In this document: piece by piece, positions 1 to 10,644 of the stretch | Numbering within the stretch: position 1 is the first letter of the stretch | Layout of the letters: every line of letters starts with the position of its first letter | DNA from: Euonymus europaeus | Lineage: Eukaryota; Streptophyta; Magnoliopsida; Celastrales; Celastraceae | Direction: 5' to 3' | DNA length: 64,000 nucleotides | Assembly: GCA_963580455.1 (NCBI GenBank) | Contig: OY756967.1 | Span: 7,524,501 to 7,588,500 of the forward strand | Position numbers and translations under genes: made by a program | Notes under the pieces: model-generated | Told to the model about the DNA's origin: nothing | The model's database searches: none | Seen by the model: only the letters and a program-made list of their open reading frames with translations

Positions 1-2
1 CT

Positions 3-434
3 TCTGTGATTTATTATGCAAGTAAGATATTGAATGATGCACAGAGGAATTACACCACCACTGAAAAGGAATTACTTGCTGTTGTGTTTGCTTTAGATAA
101 ATTCCGTTCTTATATCATTGGTTCTCCTATCACCATCTTTACTGACCACTCTGCTTTGAAGTATTTGTTGCAAAAGAAAGATGCTAAACCCAGGTTGATA
201 CGCTGGATTATATTGCTTCAAGAGTTTGACATCACTATCAAGGATAAGAAAGGTGTCGAGAATGTGGTAGCTGACCATTTGTCTAGATTGCAGCAACCCG
301 AGTCTCATACTTCTCCAGCTTTGCATGATGATTTTCCGGATGAGCATCTCTTTGCTGTGTCGCGTGCACCTTGGTTTGCGGATATTGTGAATTATCTTGT
401 CTCTGAGCAATTACCTTCTCATTGGAATGTTTAA
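3..434 (+). pseudogene. pol: Element 1 pol: C-terminal RT/RNase H, partial
   Basis: The frame is open from base 3 and runs through the last part of RNase H. Recognisable blocks are YASKILNDAQRNYTTTEKEL (the RNase H region with the catalytic Glu of the LLAVVFAL helix following) and TDHSALKYL with the third acidic residue. The linker ends in VVADHLSRL, the usual end of the RNase H/tether in plant gypsy elements. RNase H degrades the RNA strand of the RNA:DNA hybrid during reverse transcription. The 5' part lies outside the window. The frame stops at TAA 432-434, where related elements carry a Gln codon in the HWN-x-QDKR motif, so this looks like a CAA to TAA nonsense change. The same frame continues in the integrase. 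Confidence 0.85.
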
Positions 435-512
435 GACAAGCGTAGGTTCCTTTCTGAGGTTCGATTCTATTACTTCAACTCACCTTATCTTTTTAAATAT
501 TGTGCTGATCAG

Positions 513-1682
513 TTGGTGAGACGTTGTATTCCTAATGATGAGTTTGCTTCTGTGTTTGAGTTTTGTCATTCTGGGGCTTGTGGTGGTCACTTTGCAGCCC
601 AGAAAACTGTTGCAAATTTTTTACAAAGTGGACTTTATTGGCCTACCATGTTTAAAGATGTTGTGTTGTGGTGTAAAGCGTGTGAATCTTGTCAAAAACT
701 TGGAAAAATCACAGCTAGGAACATGATGCCTCTTTCTCCCATATTGACCCTTGAGATATTTGATTGTTGGGGAATTGACTTTATGGGGCCTTTTCCTATT
801 TCTAATGGCTATATGTATATCTTGCTTACTGTTGATTATGTTTCCAAGTGGGTAGAAGCTATACCATGTAGAACCAATGATCATAAGGTTGTGCTTAAAT
901 TTTTAAAAGACTTGTTTGCACGTTTTGGCATGCCAAAGGCCATAATTAGTGATGGGGGTTCGCATTTTTATAACAAACCTTTTCAAAATCTTATGAAGAA
1001 ATATGGAGTGACTCATAAGGTCTCTACTCCATATCACCCCCAAACTAATGGCCAAGCTGAGTTGGTTAATAAAGAGATCAAGGTCATTCTTGAAAAGACA
1101 GTTCATCCTAATAGGAAGGATTGGTATGATAAATTACTTGATGCTCTTTGGGCTTATAGAACTGCATTCAAAACCACTCTTGGCATGTCACCTTATCGCT
1201 TGGTTTATGGTCGTGCTTGTCATTTACCTGTTGAGATTCAACATCATGCTTTCTGGGCTATTAAAAAGATTAATTCTTCACTTGATGATGCCCAAGGCTT
1301 GAGAAAGTTGCAGATTTCAGAGCTAGAAGAAGCAAGAAGGGAGGCCTATGACAATGCCAAACTGTCCAAGGAGAGGATGAAAGCCTTGCATGACAAGAAG
1401 ATCTTGGACAAGAAATTCTTCCCTGAGCAAGAGGTGCTTCTCTACAATTCTAGGCTCCATATTTTTCCAGGAAAGTTGAAGAGTCGTTGGAGTGGCCCTT
1501 ACATTGTCAAGAAGGTTCATTCCCATGGTGCTGTGGATATTTCCAATCCAAAGAATGGGACCACCTTCACTGTGAATGGACAAAGGCTCAAGCCATTCCT
1601 TGCTCCCTATGCACCAGAGGATGAGACACTCCTTCTACAGGATGTCCAGGGAGTACTCTCAACTTCTCCTGCTGTTATTTGA
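513..1682 (+). CDS. pol: Element 1 integrase (Athila type)
   Basis: The 389-residue open frame is in phase with the RNase H segment upstream. The start used is just the first Met after the stop at 432-434; in the intact polyprotein the reading is continuous. Integrase inserts the cDNA copy into host DNA. The zinc-binding HHCC site is visible as H19, H26, C57 and C60. The catalytic triad is D89 (GIDFMGPF), D147 (ISDGGSHF) and E183 (GQAELVNKE), with the family's 35-residue spacing between the last two. The C-terminal DNA-binding part includes a [10 protein letters not shown] block. There is no chromodomain, in keeping with the Athila/Tat branch. The frame ends with TGA at 1680-1682. All catalytic residues are present, so the enzyme could be functional apart from the upstream stop. 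Confidence 0.9.
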   Translation: MVRRCIPNDEFASVFEFCHSGACGGHFAAQKTVANFLQSGLYWPTMFKDVVLWCKACESCQKLGKITARNMMPLSPILTLEIFDCWGIDFMGPFPISNGYMYILLTVDYVSKWVEAIPCRTNDHKVVLKFLKDLFARFGMPKAIISDGGSHFYNKPFQNLMKKYGVTHKVSTPYHPQTNGQAELVNKEIKVILEKTVHPNRKDWYDKLLDALWAYRTAFKTTLGMSPYRLVYGRACHLPVEIQHHAFWAIKKINSSLDDAQGLRKLQISELEEARREAYDNAKLSKERMKALHDKKILDKKFFPEQEVLLYNSRLHIFPGKLKSRWSGPYIVKKVHSHGAVDISNPKNGTTFTVNGQRLKPFLAPYAPEDETLLLQDVQGVLSTSPAVI

Positions 1683-3313
1683 TTATCCATATACCTAGTC
1701 ATGGGGGTGCTGGTGCCGTGACGTTACTCCGTTTGTTTGTAGTACTTTGGGAGTATTGTAGTCTTAGAACCACTTAGTGTTTTGCCTTTGCACTGAATAA
1801 TTACTTACTGTGCACCATTTTGTTCGTTCCATCCATGGAGACCATGTCTTACTCTAGTTGGGGGTGGGGGTGCCCAGTTTGTGTTTGGTTTAGTTTTTCA
1901 AAAGAAATTCAAAAATAAGTTTTTTTTAAAAAATAAAAGGAAGAAAAAAATTCTGGAACTGTGTGTTGTGAAAAGCTTTGCATTGCTGTGATTCCTTGAT
2001 TGCCCATGATGAAAAATATGAACTATGACTTGTAGTGGGAGGCATATAAGATCCCTTGGATTGTGCTTGACTTTTTAGTTTGTCTTGTTTTGAAGTTTGG
2101 ACTATTTCTCTTTTCCCTTGAGCACATGACCATGAGGTTTTGAAGTGTTGGACATTTAGAGAAGTTTTGCTTAGTGTTAGTCTTTTGAATCTCACAAGCA
2201 CTAGAACTCACTTGATAAACTCTTGAGGCGAAATCCTAGTCCACATTTTGACTGATGAGATGACATAAGGCCTTCTTTGGTCGTTTGAGCTTAATTTCTA
2301 GCCTACCATACTTTAAATTTATCCCTAGTTGTCCCCTCCTAGCCAAATGTTAACCTTTTTATTTCAGCACCTACACATGTACCTAGCTAGAACAAAAAAT
2401 TTCCCCCATGCATCACCCGCGCAATTGGATATACATGTTTTTGTGGGATGCTTGTGCATATCATCATGCATATGGGTTGAGTGATGCGTTTTTGTGATGG
2501 TGCATTTTGTAAGGTGTTGCTTGCTTTAAAGAGAAAAAAAAGTGAAAAAAAAAGAAAAAAAATAGCAAAAGAAGGCAACAACTTAGTTCATTGAATGAAA
2601 ATATCCAAGTTTGGGATATATGTATAGAGTAAGACGATTGCATGCCATCAATAAAATCAATGTGGCACATATAAAAAAAAGAAAAAAAAAGAAAAAATGA
2701 GAGTATAGAAAGAAAAAGCAAAGTGAGTGTGAAAAAGGTGAGTTGGGACTACTTTGGGGTATATGTGCATGCATGCATATGTATGACCATTGTTACATTG
2801 ACATGTGTATTTGAGTTGTGGTTTCAGCCTAAAATTTCCATTTTGACATACCCATAGCCTCAACCTATGTTACATGCTTTAAAAGTCCTATTGGATCATT
2901 GGTTTTGTGTTGGGCTACATTAGTGGAGAGAAGTTTTGAAAAGTGAGCATATGGCGGCTTGCACTTTATGATTGAGATTCATTTGATGAATCACTCTTGC
3001 ATTTTCTAATCTAAATTGATGACAAAGATGTTCCAAGTGGTCACGCACACACACATACACGAGAATGGTTTGGTTTCAAAATGAAGCAACCTTTTTAGTT
3101 AAAATCAATACTTGGTTGAGATTTGTGTTTTCTTGCATCTTTGTCATGTGTTTATTCTGAGGGTTAAACATTTAGGGAAGAACTTGCCAATGCATGCTTA
3201 CACTCACACACGTTCCAGACAAATTGGTCTAAAAGTAAATTTTTCTCTCGAAATTCATCCCAATTGATTTTCGCTATTTTGCTCGAGGACTAGCAAAAAG
3301 TTAGTTAGGGTTG
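1683..3313 (+). other. Element 1 region between integrase and 3' LTR
   Basis: About 1.6 kb without a credible gene lies between the integrase stop and the 3' LTR. Many Athila elements carry an env-like frame here, but none is visible. The stretch holds a G-rich run near 1858-1872 and A-rich low-complexity runs at about 1920-1950, 2528-2570 and 2672-2697. Towards its end is a GCTCGAGGACTAGCAA motif (about 3280-3296), a sequence I recall just upstream of the polypurine tract in Athila/Tat elements. The tract itself appears degenerate (GTTAGTTAGGG, about 3300-3310). Confidence 0.6.
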
Positions 3314-4926
3314 TGATTGGGATAGTATTTTGCATATTTTTGTGGAGTTTTGAAAGCAAAAGGTTGAGTTTCAATGCTTAAAGACCAAATTTTAGGTTTG
3401 AGTTGCCGAAATCCATGTTAATGAGCCAATGCATAATTCAACACTTTGACATAGTCATTTTAAGTGTTTTTTAGTGGTTCAAGTTGGTTTGGTAGCTTAG
3501 AGATATGAAATCCAAGTTTTGGGCATAATGGTTAGAAGTTATGGAAATGCTATCTCTTAAGCATTTGAGTTTTAATATGCCGAATTTTGTTCTATCAACC
3601 TAAAAATGGTTTTGACACTTGTTTAAGTATGTTTCAGTCATTTATGACTTGTTTGAATGAGTTTTGTAGGCTCCGGATTGATCAGGGTTGAATATGGAAG
3701 AAAAGACACAAAGGAGCTGAAAAATTGCATTTTGCTGTCAACCGTCCGGACACTTATCAGAAACCGTCCAGACGGTTCAAGAAGAAAGATGGACAGATTG
3801 ATTTTCAAGTATATCCGACCGGACGGTACTGTTCACCATCCGGACGGTTGAAGAAGAAAGCCGGACAGTGCTGTTTTCAAGCATATCTGTCCGGACAGCA
3901 CTGCGCAATACTTTTCGGGCCGACGTTTGAAGGTGTAAAGGATCGCATTTGAAGAAACTTTCTTGTACAAACTTGAAGTAGACATCCAGATCTTTCCAAA
4001 GAGTGCTCATACGCATAAATACATTGATAATTGAAGCCTGTGGAATTAATACAAGATGCTGCCTTGAACGGTTCCAGTAATTTCTGGTTTTATGATTTTT
4101 ACTCAATTTTTGAAGGGCAAACTTGTCTAATTACTTTATTTGACCAATGGGACCTATTTGTAATAGGTTAGAATGGTCGTTTAAGAGAGGTATGAGGGTT
4201 TTATGGGTCTTGAGACTCCATTCTTTGAACAACACTCATTTTGGCCGAAAATACATATTCTCTAAGGTTTTTGTTCTCTTACTTTGTTCTTCATCTTTGA
4301 TTCTTGCTTGGGGTTCAAAAATAAGTCTATTGAAGATTGCTAGGAGTCTTGGAGACCCAAACAACTAGAAGAAGAAGTTTTTCCTCCTTGTAGAGCTTGA
4401 GAAGAGCCCAAGTTGGATTACCCTCAACTTCTATTTGTAGATTGGAAGGCCGATTCACCTCAACATTCGACATTGGATTTGATTTCTAAACTCCTCTTCC
4501 TTATTGTTATTCCATTTTATTATCGCATTTGGATTCATAGTTCTAGTTTAATCTACTTGAATATTTCCATTCCGATTTAGTTTGTGCTTGAACGTTTTAT
4601 GTTATGTTTTACATTTTCTTTTGTTGTGTTTATTTCCATTTTGATTTTCTACAGTAGTTTAGTATTTAATTCTCATTTTGTATATTAGGGTTTAGTTCAA
4701 TCAATCACCCCAAGAGGGAAAACCGAATCTAACCAATGGTTAGTGCAATTTTGCCACACTTAACATTGTGAATACCATATTTAATTAAGTAATTAGGTTA
4801 ATAATCCATAGACCCAAGCCGAAACCAAAAGTCTTTGTGAGACGATTTGGGATTCACTCCTATTATTACTTTGACAAACCTACACTTGGGAAAACGTTAA
4901 TCCACTTACCTATTTTGGGCGAGTCA
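3314..4926 (+). repeat. Element 1 3' LTR (about 1.61 kb)
   Basis: The LTR is bounded by TGATTGGGATAG at the left and GGGCGAGTCA at the right, giving the TG...CA ends of a retroviral-type LTR. The right end is firm because the sequence switches at 4927 to the interior of element 2's LTR. The left end is inferred from the upstream polypurine-region motif and could be off by a few bases. No second LTR copy is in the window to confirm it. The LTR holds a cluster of CCGTCCGGACGG-like palindromes at 3741-3910. Confidence 0.6.
3741..3910. repeat. Cluster of CCGTCCGGACGG-type palindromes in element 1 LTR
   Basis: At least five imperfect copies of a GC-rich palindrome sit in an otherwise AT-rich LTR. 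Forms seen include ACCGTCCGGACA, ACCGTCCAGACGGTT, GACCGGACGGT, CCATCCGGACGGTT and CTGTCCGGACAG. They are spaced roughly 25-40 bp apart. The same motif recurs in the LTRs of the unrelated element 3. The function is unknown; a protein-binding site or a hairpin-forming RNA segment are possible explanations. Confidence 0.75.
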
Positions 4927-5590
4927 AGGGGATTGCTCAGTTTGATGTTTTATGTGATTGTTGAGTATACGTGCATGTGGTAGATTTCATATTGTTGCAT
5001 AGCCTATTTTTTTGGATACGGCCCTATTACTCTTTATACTCTTAAACCTACTGAGCTTCTTGCTCACTCTCTACCTTCTTTTCCTACCCACAGGTGATAC
5101 TGGTACTGGTACAGGTACCAGTGGAGCGGATCAGTGAGAGCGGGATGTGATATGGATAGCCCTGGGTAGGATGTGGGTGCTAGAGAGATACTCTAAGCAC
5201 GTATTTTGTATATGATGTATTGATGATTTTCATGATATACTTATAACCACTTGGCACCAGAGGGTGTATATATGATGTATGCTGAGTTTGATTTTTTGTT
5301 ATATGATATTATGAATTTATTAATGGGATTATACTATCAGTTTGTCCATGCTGGTAGTGGATGGCTTGAGGCCCTAGGATCAGGATTGCATGTGATTGAG
5401 GCCTGAGGCCTGGCTAGGTTGCAAGTGTGATGGGTTGATGATTTTTCTGCTGCGTGTTTTTGATGCAGGCGGGGACTCTCTGATATACGGGGAGATGTCG
5501 CCGGATTTTCGGTCTGCAGGATGATCACACTAGTAGCCTAGGACTGTGCCTGAGGGGCACCCGTGGCGTGCCCGAATCCGGGCGTCACAA
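4927..5590 (+). repeat. Element 2 5' LTR, 3' portion
   Basis: This 664-bp segment aligns with 12174-12836 at the end of the 3' LTR, with scattered substitutions and small indels. It ends GGGCGTCACA immediately before the primer-binding site. The left edge at 4927 coincides with the right end of the Athila LTR, so the missing 5' two-thirds should lie on the other side of element 1, outside the window. Confidence 0.9.
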
Positions 5591-5593
5591 TTT

Positions 5594-5605
5594 GGTATCA
5601 GAGCG
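5594..5605 (+). promoter_or_regulatory. Element 2 primer-binding site
   Basis: TGGTATCAGAGC lies three bases after the 5' LTR. This is the complement of the 3' end of plant initiator tRNA-Met and is the usual minus-strand primer site of chromoviruses. The 188 bp that follow up to the gag ATG form the untranslated leader, with no other feature seen. Confidence 0.9.
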
Positions 5606-5793
5606 AGGTTGGTTTGATTTTTATATGTAGGAGTTTGTTTGATTTATATCTATAGGATCGGGGATGGGTCCTAGATGTATGGTAGTGTAATCCAGGCCAT
5701 GTCACAACCGCTACTGATCCGGTATGTTTTCTTATCCTTAGTAAATCATCTGTTGAGTTGTGTGTTAAATGGTATTCTCTGTTTTCCATGCAG

Positions 5794-7110
5794 ATGAATA
5801 CCTGTAGAACTACCAGGTCCAAGAGTAGGACTGAGGTACCTCGTGGCATAGACCGACGGGGAGTTGGTAGGGGCCGAGGTAGAGGCCGTAGTGTTGGGGT
5901 GGGGCATGTCACTAGAGGCACTCCTAGCACTGAGGATTCGGTTCCGAATGTGGATTCGGAGTTGAGAGAGGAAGAGATAGTTCATGAGTGACTACTGATG
6001 GAGAGTGATGATCAGCAGGCACCACCTGCAGGACCTGTTGCTCCTGTTACTACAAGGGGGCAACCGGTGACGATGAAGGGACTTGCTAGCTTCATGATGA
6101 GTATGGTGCAGACACAGACACAGATGATAGCACAAGTAGTGGCTCAGGCGATAGGTGCGACTGGCACTCGTACTAATGGTGTGCTACCCGAGGCTACTAC
6201 TGAGGTAGCTACAGCACCGAGAGCTGGAAGGGGTATGTATGAGGTGGATCAGCTGAGGAGGACTTCTCCTCCAACCTTTTCTAGAGATGGAACGGGTGTG
6301 GGGGCGGAGGAGTGGTTCAATCAGTTGAGCATGAGGATGGACACGTTAGAGATACCTGATGAGCGGCGGGTGAAGTTTGTGTTCTATTATTTGAGTGGAG
6401 TGGCCTATGAATGGTGGATGCCCATGGGTCAGAAGCGGAATGAGCTTACATGGACCTCTTTCGAGCAGTTTTTCATGCAGAAGTTTGTGCCGAGACCTCT
6501 GTAGACTGAGAAGGCCAAACAGTTTCTAGATTTATTGCAGACATCAGAGATGACGGTGTCTCAGTACACCAAGCAGTTTGAGGAGTTGTATCGATTTGGG
6601 AGAGAGTTTGCTCCTACCGATGCAAAGAAGGCGGCAAGGTACCGAGATGGCTTGCTACCCAGTCTTAGGAGGATAGTGATGGCCACTAGGGTGGTATCAT
6701 ATGATGACACAGTTGAGATAGCGTTGGACTTTGAGTTGAGTGAGCGGAATGAGGCTCAGAGAAAGCGTCCAGTGACTGAGGGTAGCAGTGGTGGTGGTAG
6801 CCACAAGAAACATAAGACTGATTTTCGTCATCAGAAAGGTGACCGAGGCAAGGGTCGAAGGCCCCCAGGGGGCAAGGTGACGTTTTACAAGTGTGGAAAA
6901 GAAGGGCACAGGATATAAAAGTGCAGATCTTCAAGATTTAGATGCTTTGGTTGTGGCAAGTTGGGCCACAAGAAGAGTGAGTGTCCGCAGGGCAACCAGG
7001 GAGGGCAGCATTAGCCTCAGATACCGGGAGTACCACCTCCAACTCTTCCTTCCACTGTTCCATCGGGAGGGAGAGGGCGAGGTGGAGGCAGACAATCTCA
7101 GCAGCAGTAG
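5794..7110 (+). pseudogene. gag: Element 2 gag, broken by stops
   Basis: This is the structural gag polyprotein that would form the cytoplasmic particle. Capsid blocks match element 3's gag, including WFNQLSMRMDTLEI, YYLSGVAYEWWM, FEQFFMQKFVPRPL and YTKQFEELYRFGREFAP. Near the end are zinc-knuckle remains: CGKEGH in the first, and FGCGKLGHKKSEC in the second. One reading frame is kept throughout but is cut by stops at 5989 (TGA), 6502 (TAG), 6916 (TAA), 7012 (TAG) and 7108 (TAG). Several correspond to Gln or Gly codons in element 3. The start is ATG 5794, although an in-frame ATG lies 6 bases upstream. Confidence 0.85.
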
Positions 7111-7140
7111 TATGCACTGACAGATGGTCGTGTCTTTGCT

Positions 7141-7524
7141 ATGGGACATCAGGAGGCACAGGAGCATCCCAATTTCATTGAAGGTACATTTTTGATTTCA
7201 AATTTTTGGGCTAGAGTCTTGTTTGATTCTGGAGCTACCTCCTCATTTATTACTAGTTTGTTAGCGAACGCACTAGCGGTGGAGATTTCGCCGATTAGAA
7301 GAATGTTTACGGTGTCCTCACCATTCGGGCACTTTACCACGCTGGAGGGAGTAGTGTTCGGTTGTGAGTGTCGATTTGGAGAAATATCTCTACAATCCGA
7401 TTTGTATGTGTTAGATTTCAAGGACTTCGATGTGATACTCGGAGTTGATTGGTTGACAAAGCACCAAGGGTGCTTGACTTTTGGCAAAGGAGGATCACTC
7501 TTAGAGTACCAGAGGGTGGGGTGA
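7141..7524 (+). pseudogene. pol: Element 2 aspartic protease
   Basis: The retropepsin domain follows gag in the same frame. It cuts the polyprotein into working units. The active-site motif VLFDSGATSSFI is intact, with the catalytic Asp. The flap region and the family end block DFDVILGVDWLTKH are readable. A one-base deletion near 7470 (relative to element 3) shifts the frame, so the last residues before the stop at 7522 are not family sequence. A further TAG and a small duplication in CATAATAACCCTT near 7570-7595 separate it from RT. Confidence 0.85.
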
Positions 7525-7617
7525 TTCCTTTATAGGGATCGAAGGGGATACCATGCCCTCATTTTATGGATAACCCTTCATAATAACCCTTCGTATCAGG
7601 ATTGTAGAGTCGCAAGT

Positions 7618-8946
7618 TTGGTGACTTCGGCTCCTAAGGGAGATGTAGCTACTATGATTCGGGTAGTGGAAGAGTTTATGGATGTATTTTCGGAAGAGTT
7701 GCCGGGATTACCTCCGAAGAGGGAGATTGACTTTGCTATTGAGTTGCATCCGAATGTCAAGCCGATTTCAATTCCGCCGTATCGGATGGCTCCAGCAGAG
7801 TTGAAGGAGTTGAGTTCTCAATTAGAGGAGTTGCTAGACTTGGGGTTCATTAGACCGAGTGTGTCCCCGTGGGGAGCACTAGTGTTGTTCGTCAAGAAGA
7901 AAGACGAAAGTTTGAGGATGTGTATTGATTATAGGCAGTTGAATAAGGTTACAGTGAGGAATAAGTATCCGTTGCCTAGGATCAATGATTTGTTTGACCA
8001 ATTGAGAGGTGCTAGACATTTCTCTAAGATTGACTTGAGGTCGAGTTATCATCAGTTGAGGATTAAGGATGAGGATATCCAGAAAACAGCGTTTAGAACT
8101 CGTTATGTGCATTATGAGTTTCTAGTGATGCCGTTTGGGTTGACAAATGCCCCAGCGGTGTTCATGGACCTAATGCAAAGGGTTCTTAGACCGTTTTTGG
8201 ATAACTTTGTGGTGGTGTTTATAGATGATATATTGATTTATTCTCCTACGGAAGAAGAGCATGAGGAACACTTGAGGGTAGTGTTACAGACGTTGAGGGA
8301 GAATCAACTGTATGCTAAATTGAGTAAGTGTGAATTTTGGGCCACGGAAGTAAAGTTCCTAGGCCATGTGATCACTCAAGAAGGAATAGCGATTGACTAC
8401 TCCAAGGTTGAGTCGGTTTTGAATTGGGAGAGACCAAAGAATGTGACTGAGATCCAGAGTTTTTTGGGATTGGCAGGTTACTACCGGAGATTTATTGTGG
8501 ATTTTTTGAGAGTTGCTTCGCCAATGACGCAGCTTACAAAAAAGGGCACACCGTTTGTGTGGACAGATGAGTGTGAAGCCGCATTTGAGGAGTTGAAGAA
8601 GAGGTTGACAACACCTCCAGTGTTAGTGGTTCCGGAAAGGAATGTAGGCTACCAAGTGTATTGCGATGCGTCTGGAGTCGGTTTAGGTTGTGTGTTGATG
8701 CAACGGGGCCGAGTGATAGAGTATGGTTCAAGGTTGCTCAAGGCACATGAGAGGAATTATCGGGTGCATGATTTGGAGTTAGCGGCAGTGGTGTTTGCAC
8801 TTAAGCAGTGGAGGTATTACCTTTACGGGGAGAGATTTGAAGTATTTTCGGATCACAAGAGCCTCAAGTATCTATTCACCCAAAGAGAATTGAATTTGCG
8901 TCAAGGAGGTGGATGGAATACTTGGAGGACTTCGACTTCAATTTGA
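7618..8946 (+). pseudogene. pol: Element 2 reverse transcriptase and RNase H
   Basis: This 442-codon open stretch holds the whole RT. Blocks seen are [57 protein letters not shown] and the catalytic [11 protein letters not shown] (FIDD codons at 8218-8229). It then runs through the connection region ([13 protein letters not shown]) and into RNase H with Asp in VYCDAS, Glu in [11 protein letters not shown] and Asp in FSDHKSL. Together these copy the RNA genome into DNA and remove the template. The catalytic residues are intact. The frame is lost near 8900 by a one-base insertion, and the remaining tether ([20 protein letters not shown]) is read in another frame from about 8913. Confidence 0.9.
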
Positions 8947-9128
8947 AATACCATCCCGGTAAAGCAAATGTAGTCGCGGATGCGTTGAGTAGGAAGAAGA
9001 AGATTTCTAGCCTATTCATGCATGAGTGGGGAATTGCGGAGACAATCAATGAGTTTGGATTAGAGTTGAAGAGTCAAGAGGAAAAGATGCATTTGTGTTC
9101 TATAACTTCGAGACCTATGATGGTTTAG
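8913..9128 (+). pseudogene. pol: Element 2 RNase H/integrase tether
   Basis: This segment holds the end of the RNase H region and the linker to integrase: [16 protein letters not shown], the standard end of the plant gypsy RNase H domain, then a poorly conserved stretch. It lies in a shifted frame relative to RT and is closed by TAG at 9126-9128, where element 3 has CAG (a C to T nonsense change). The reading frame itself continues unchanged into the integrase. Confidence 0.8.
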
Positions 9129-9233
9129 AAGGTTATAGATGCACAAAATGGAGATCATACATTTGATGTAATTGATGAGAGTCTTGGATGGGTTCGAGGG
9201 AATGATGGTGGAGTACGATATGCGGGAAGGTTA

Positions 9234-10531
9234 GTGGTTCCCGAAGATGATGAGTTGAGACAAGAGATTCTAAGGGAAGCACATCATTCTCGGTTTGCTA
9301 TGCATCCCGGGGGTACGAAGATGTACCGAGACTTGAGGCAGAGTTTCTGGTGGAAGGGAATGAAGGCCGATGTTGCTAGATTTGTGACGAAGTGTCTTAC
9401 TTGTCAACAAGTGAGGGCAGAGCATCAGAGACCAACTGGATTGTTGCAACCCTTACCGGTAGCACAATGGAAGTGGGAGAAGATCACTATGGACTTTGTA
9501 ACGGCGTTGCCAATGACTCAGAGACGGCATGACACGGTTTGGGTGATAGTGGACGGATTGACCAAGTCTGCACACTTCTTACCCATGAACAAGACGAATT
9601 CGTTGGAGACCTTGAGTACGATGTATGTCAAGGAAATTTTGAGACTTCATGGAATTCCATTATCTATTGTGTCGGACCGAGACCCGCGGTTCACAGGTAG
9701 ATTCTGGAGTAGTTTACAGGAGGCATTGGGAACGAAGTTGGATTTCTCTACAGCTTATCATCTTCAGAGTGATGGGCAGAGTGAGAGAACCATACATGTT
9801 TTGGAGGATATGCTACGGCATGTGTAGTTGATTTTGGAGGACGTTGGGATCGGTACTTACATTTGGAGGAGTTTATGTATAACAACTCTTTCCAAAGTAG
9901 TATCGGGATGGCACCTTACGAGGTGCTCTACGGGAGGCCTTGTAGGTCGCCTTTGTGTTGGGCGGAGGTTGGTGAGAAAATTGTTTTAGGACCGGAGATG
10001 GTCAAGGAAGCTCAAGAGAGAGTTGAGGAGATCCGAATGCTGTTAGTCACCGCACAGAGCCGACAAAAGTCTTATGCTGACCGGAGGAGGTGACCTTTAG
10101 AGTTCGCTGTGGGCGATAAGGTTTTCTTGAAGGTTAGTCCGGGACGGGGAATTCAGAGATATAGCAAGCATGGAAAGTTGGCACCAAGATTTTTGGGGCC
10201 ATTTGAGATTTTGGAGATAGTTGGACCGGTGGTGTACCGTTTGGCACTTCCACCGAAGCTTGAGAAGGTTCACAATATATTCCATGTATCAATGCTTCGG
10301 AAATATGAGCCGGATCCGATGCACATGATAGATTGGACTACATTGGAAGTTGAAGAAGATGGGAGTTACACTCTCCAACTGGTGAAGATTCTAGACCGAC
10401 AGAACAAGGTCACGAGGTCGAGTGTGATTCCATTAGTAAAAGTGATGTGGATGTATCACGGAGTCGAAGAAGCAACTTGGGAGTTGGAGTTTCGAATGAA
10501 GGATAGGTATCCGGAGTTGTTCGGAGATTAA
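9234..10531 (+). pseudogene. pol: Element 2 integrase and C-terminal chromodomain
   Basis: Integrase with all three parts is readable but broken. The zinc site has HH in EAHHSRFAMHPGG and CLTCQQ. The core has Asp in ITMDFVTALP, Asp in SIVSDRDPRF and Glu in DGQSERTIHVLED. A one-base deletion near 9815 (relative to element 3) shifts the frame and leads to the stop at 9825. The next open part (from 9863) ends at TGA 10091, an Arg codon in element 3, and the last part runs to TAA at 10529-10531. The end is a chromodomain-like module with IPLVKVMWMYHGVEEATWEL. In chromoviruses this module helps target insertion to particular chromatin. The conserved Trp is kept here, unlike in element 3. Confidence 0.88.
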
Positions 10532-10570
10532 GGTACGTGTGTAGTTAAATTTCGGGACGAAATTTTATTA

Positions 10571-10582
10571 AGGGGGGGAGGA
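10571..10582 (+). promoter_or_regulatory. Element 2 polypurine tract
   Basis: AGGGGGGGAGGA directly abuts the 3' LTR, preceded by the AAATTTCGGGACGAAATTTT block typical of Del/Tekay elements. It would prime plus-strand DNA synthesis. The short gap after the integrase stop has no other feature. Confidence 0.9.
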
Positions 10583-10644
10583 TGTGAAACCCCGACCCAA
10601 AACTTTTGGGAATTTTTGAGTTCTGAACAAAAGGGTAAAGCTGG

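Larger units (their letters stand above)
1..4926 (+). mobile_element. Athila-type Ty3/gypsy retrotransposon, 3' half (element 1)
   Basis: The window opens inside the pol gene of a Ty3/gypsy element. In order it shows the RNase H end, an integrase, a long non-coding stretch, a polypurine-like tract near 3300-3312 and a 3' LTR ending at 4926. The integrase C-terminus ([20 protein letters not shown]) is the form known from the Athila branch of non-chromodomain plant gypsy elements. Sequence from 4927 on is the interior of a different element's LTR, so this copy is inserted into element 2. The visible coding part has only one nonsense codon and no frameshift, so it is younger than its host element. 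The 5' LTR, gag, protease and most of RT lie left of the window. Confidence 0.85.

Noticed and set aside
1858..1875. G-rich run as the polypurine tract and LTR start of element 1
   Set aside because: The CTCGAGGACTAGCAA motif that usually sits just before the LTR in this group lies at about 3281-3296, and an LTR beginning near 1870 would be unusually long; the later site at 3314 fits better, though not proven.
2387..2863. Overlapping minus-strand open frames rich in Phe and Ser
   Set aside because: They read poly-A/GAAA low-complexity sequence in reverse in the non-coding region of element 1.
4927..5590. Element 2 5' LTR truncated by deletion
   Set aside because: The left edge falls exactly at the CA end of the Athila LTR, so interruption by nested insertion is the simpler reading; the rest is expected outside the window.
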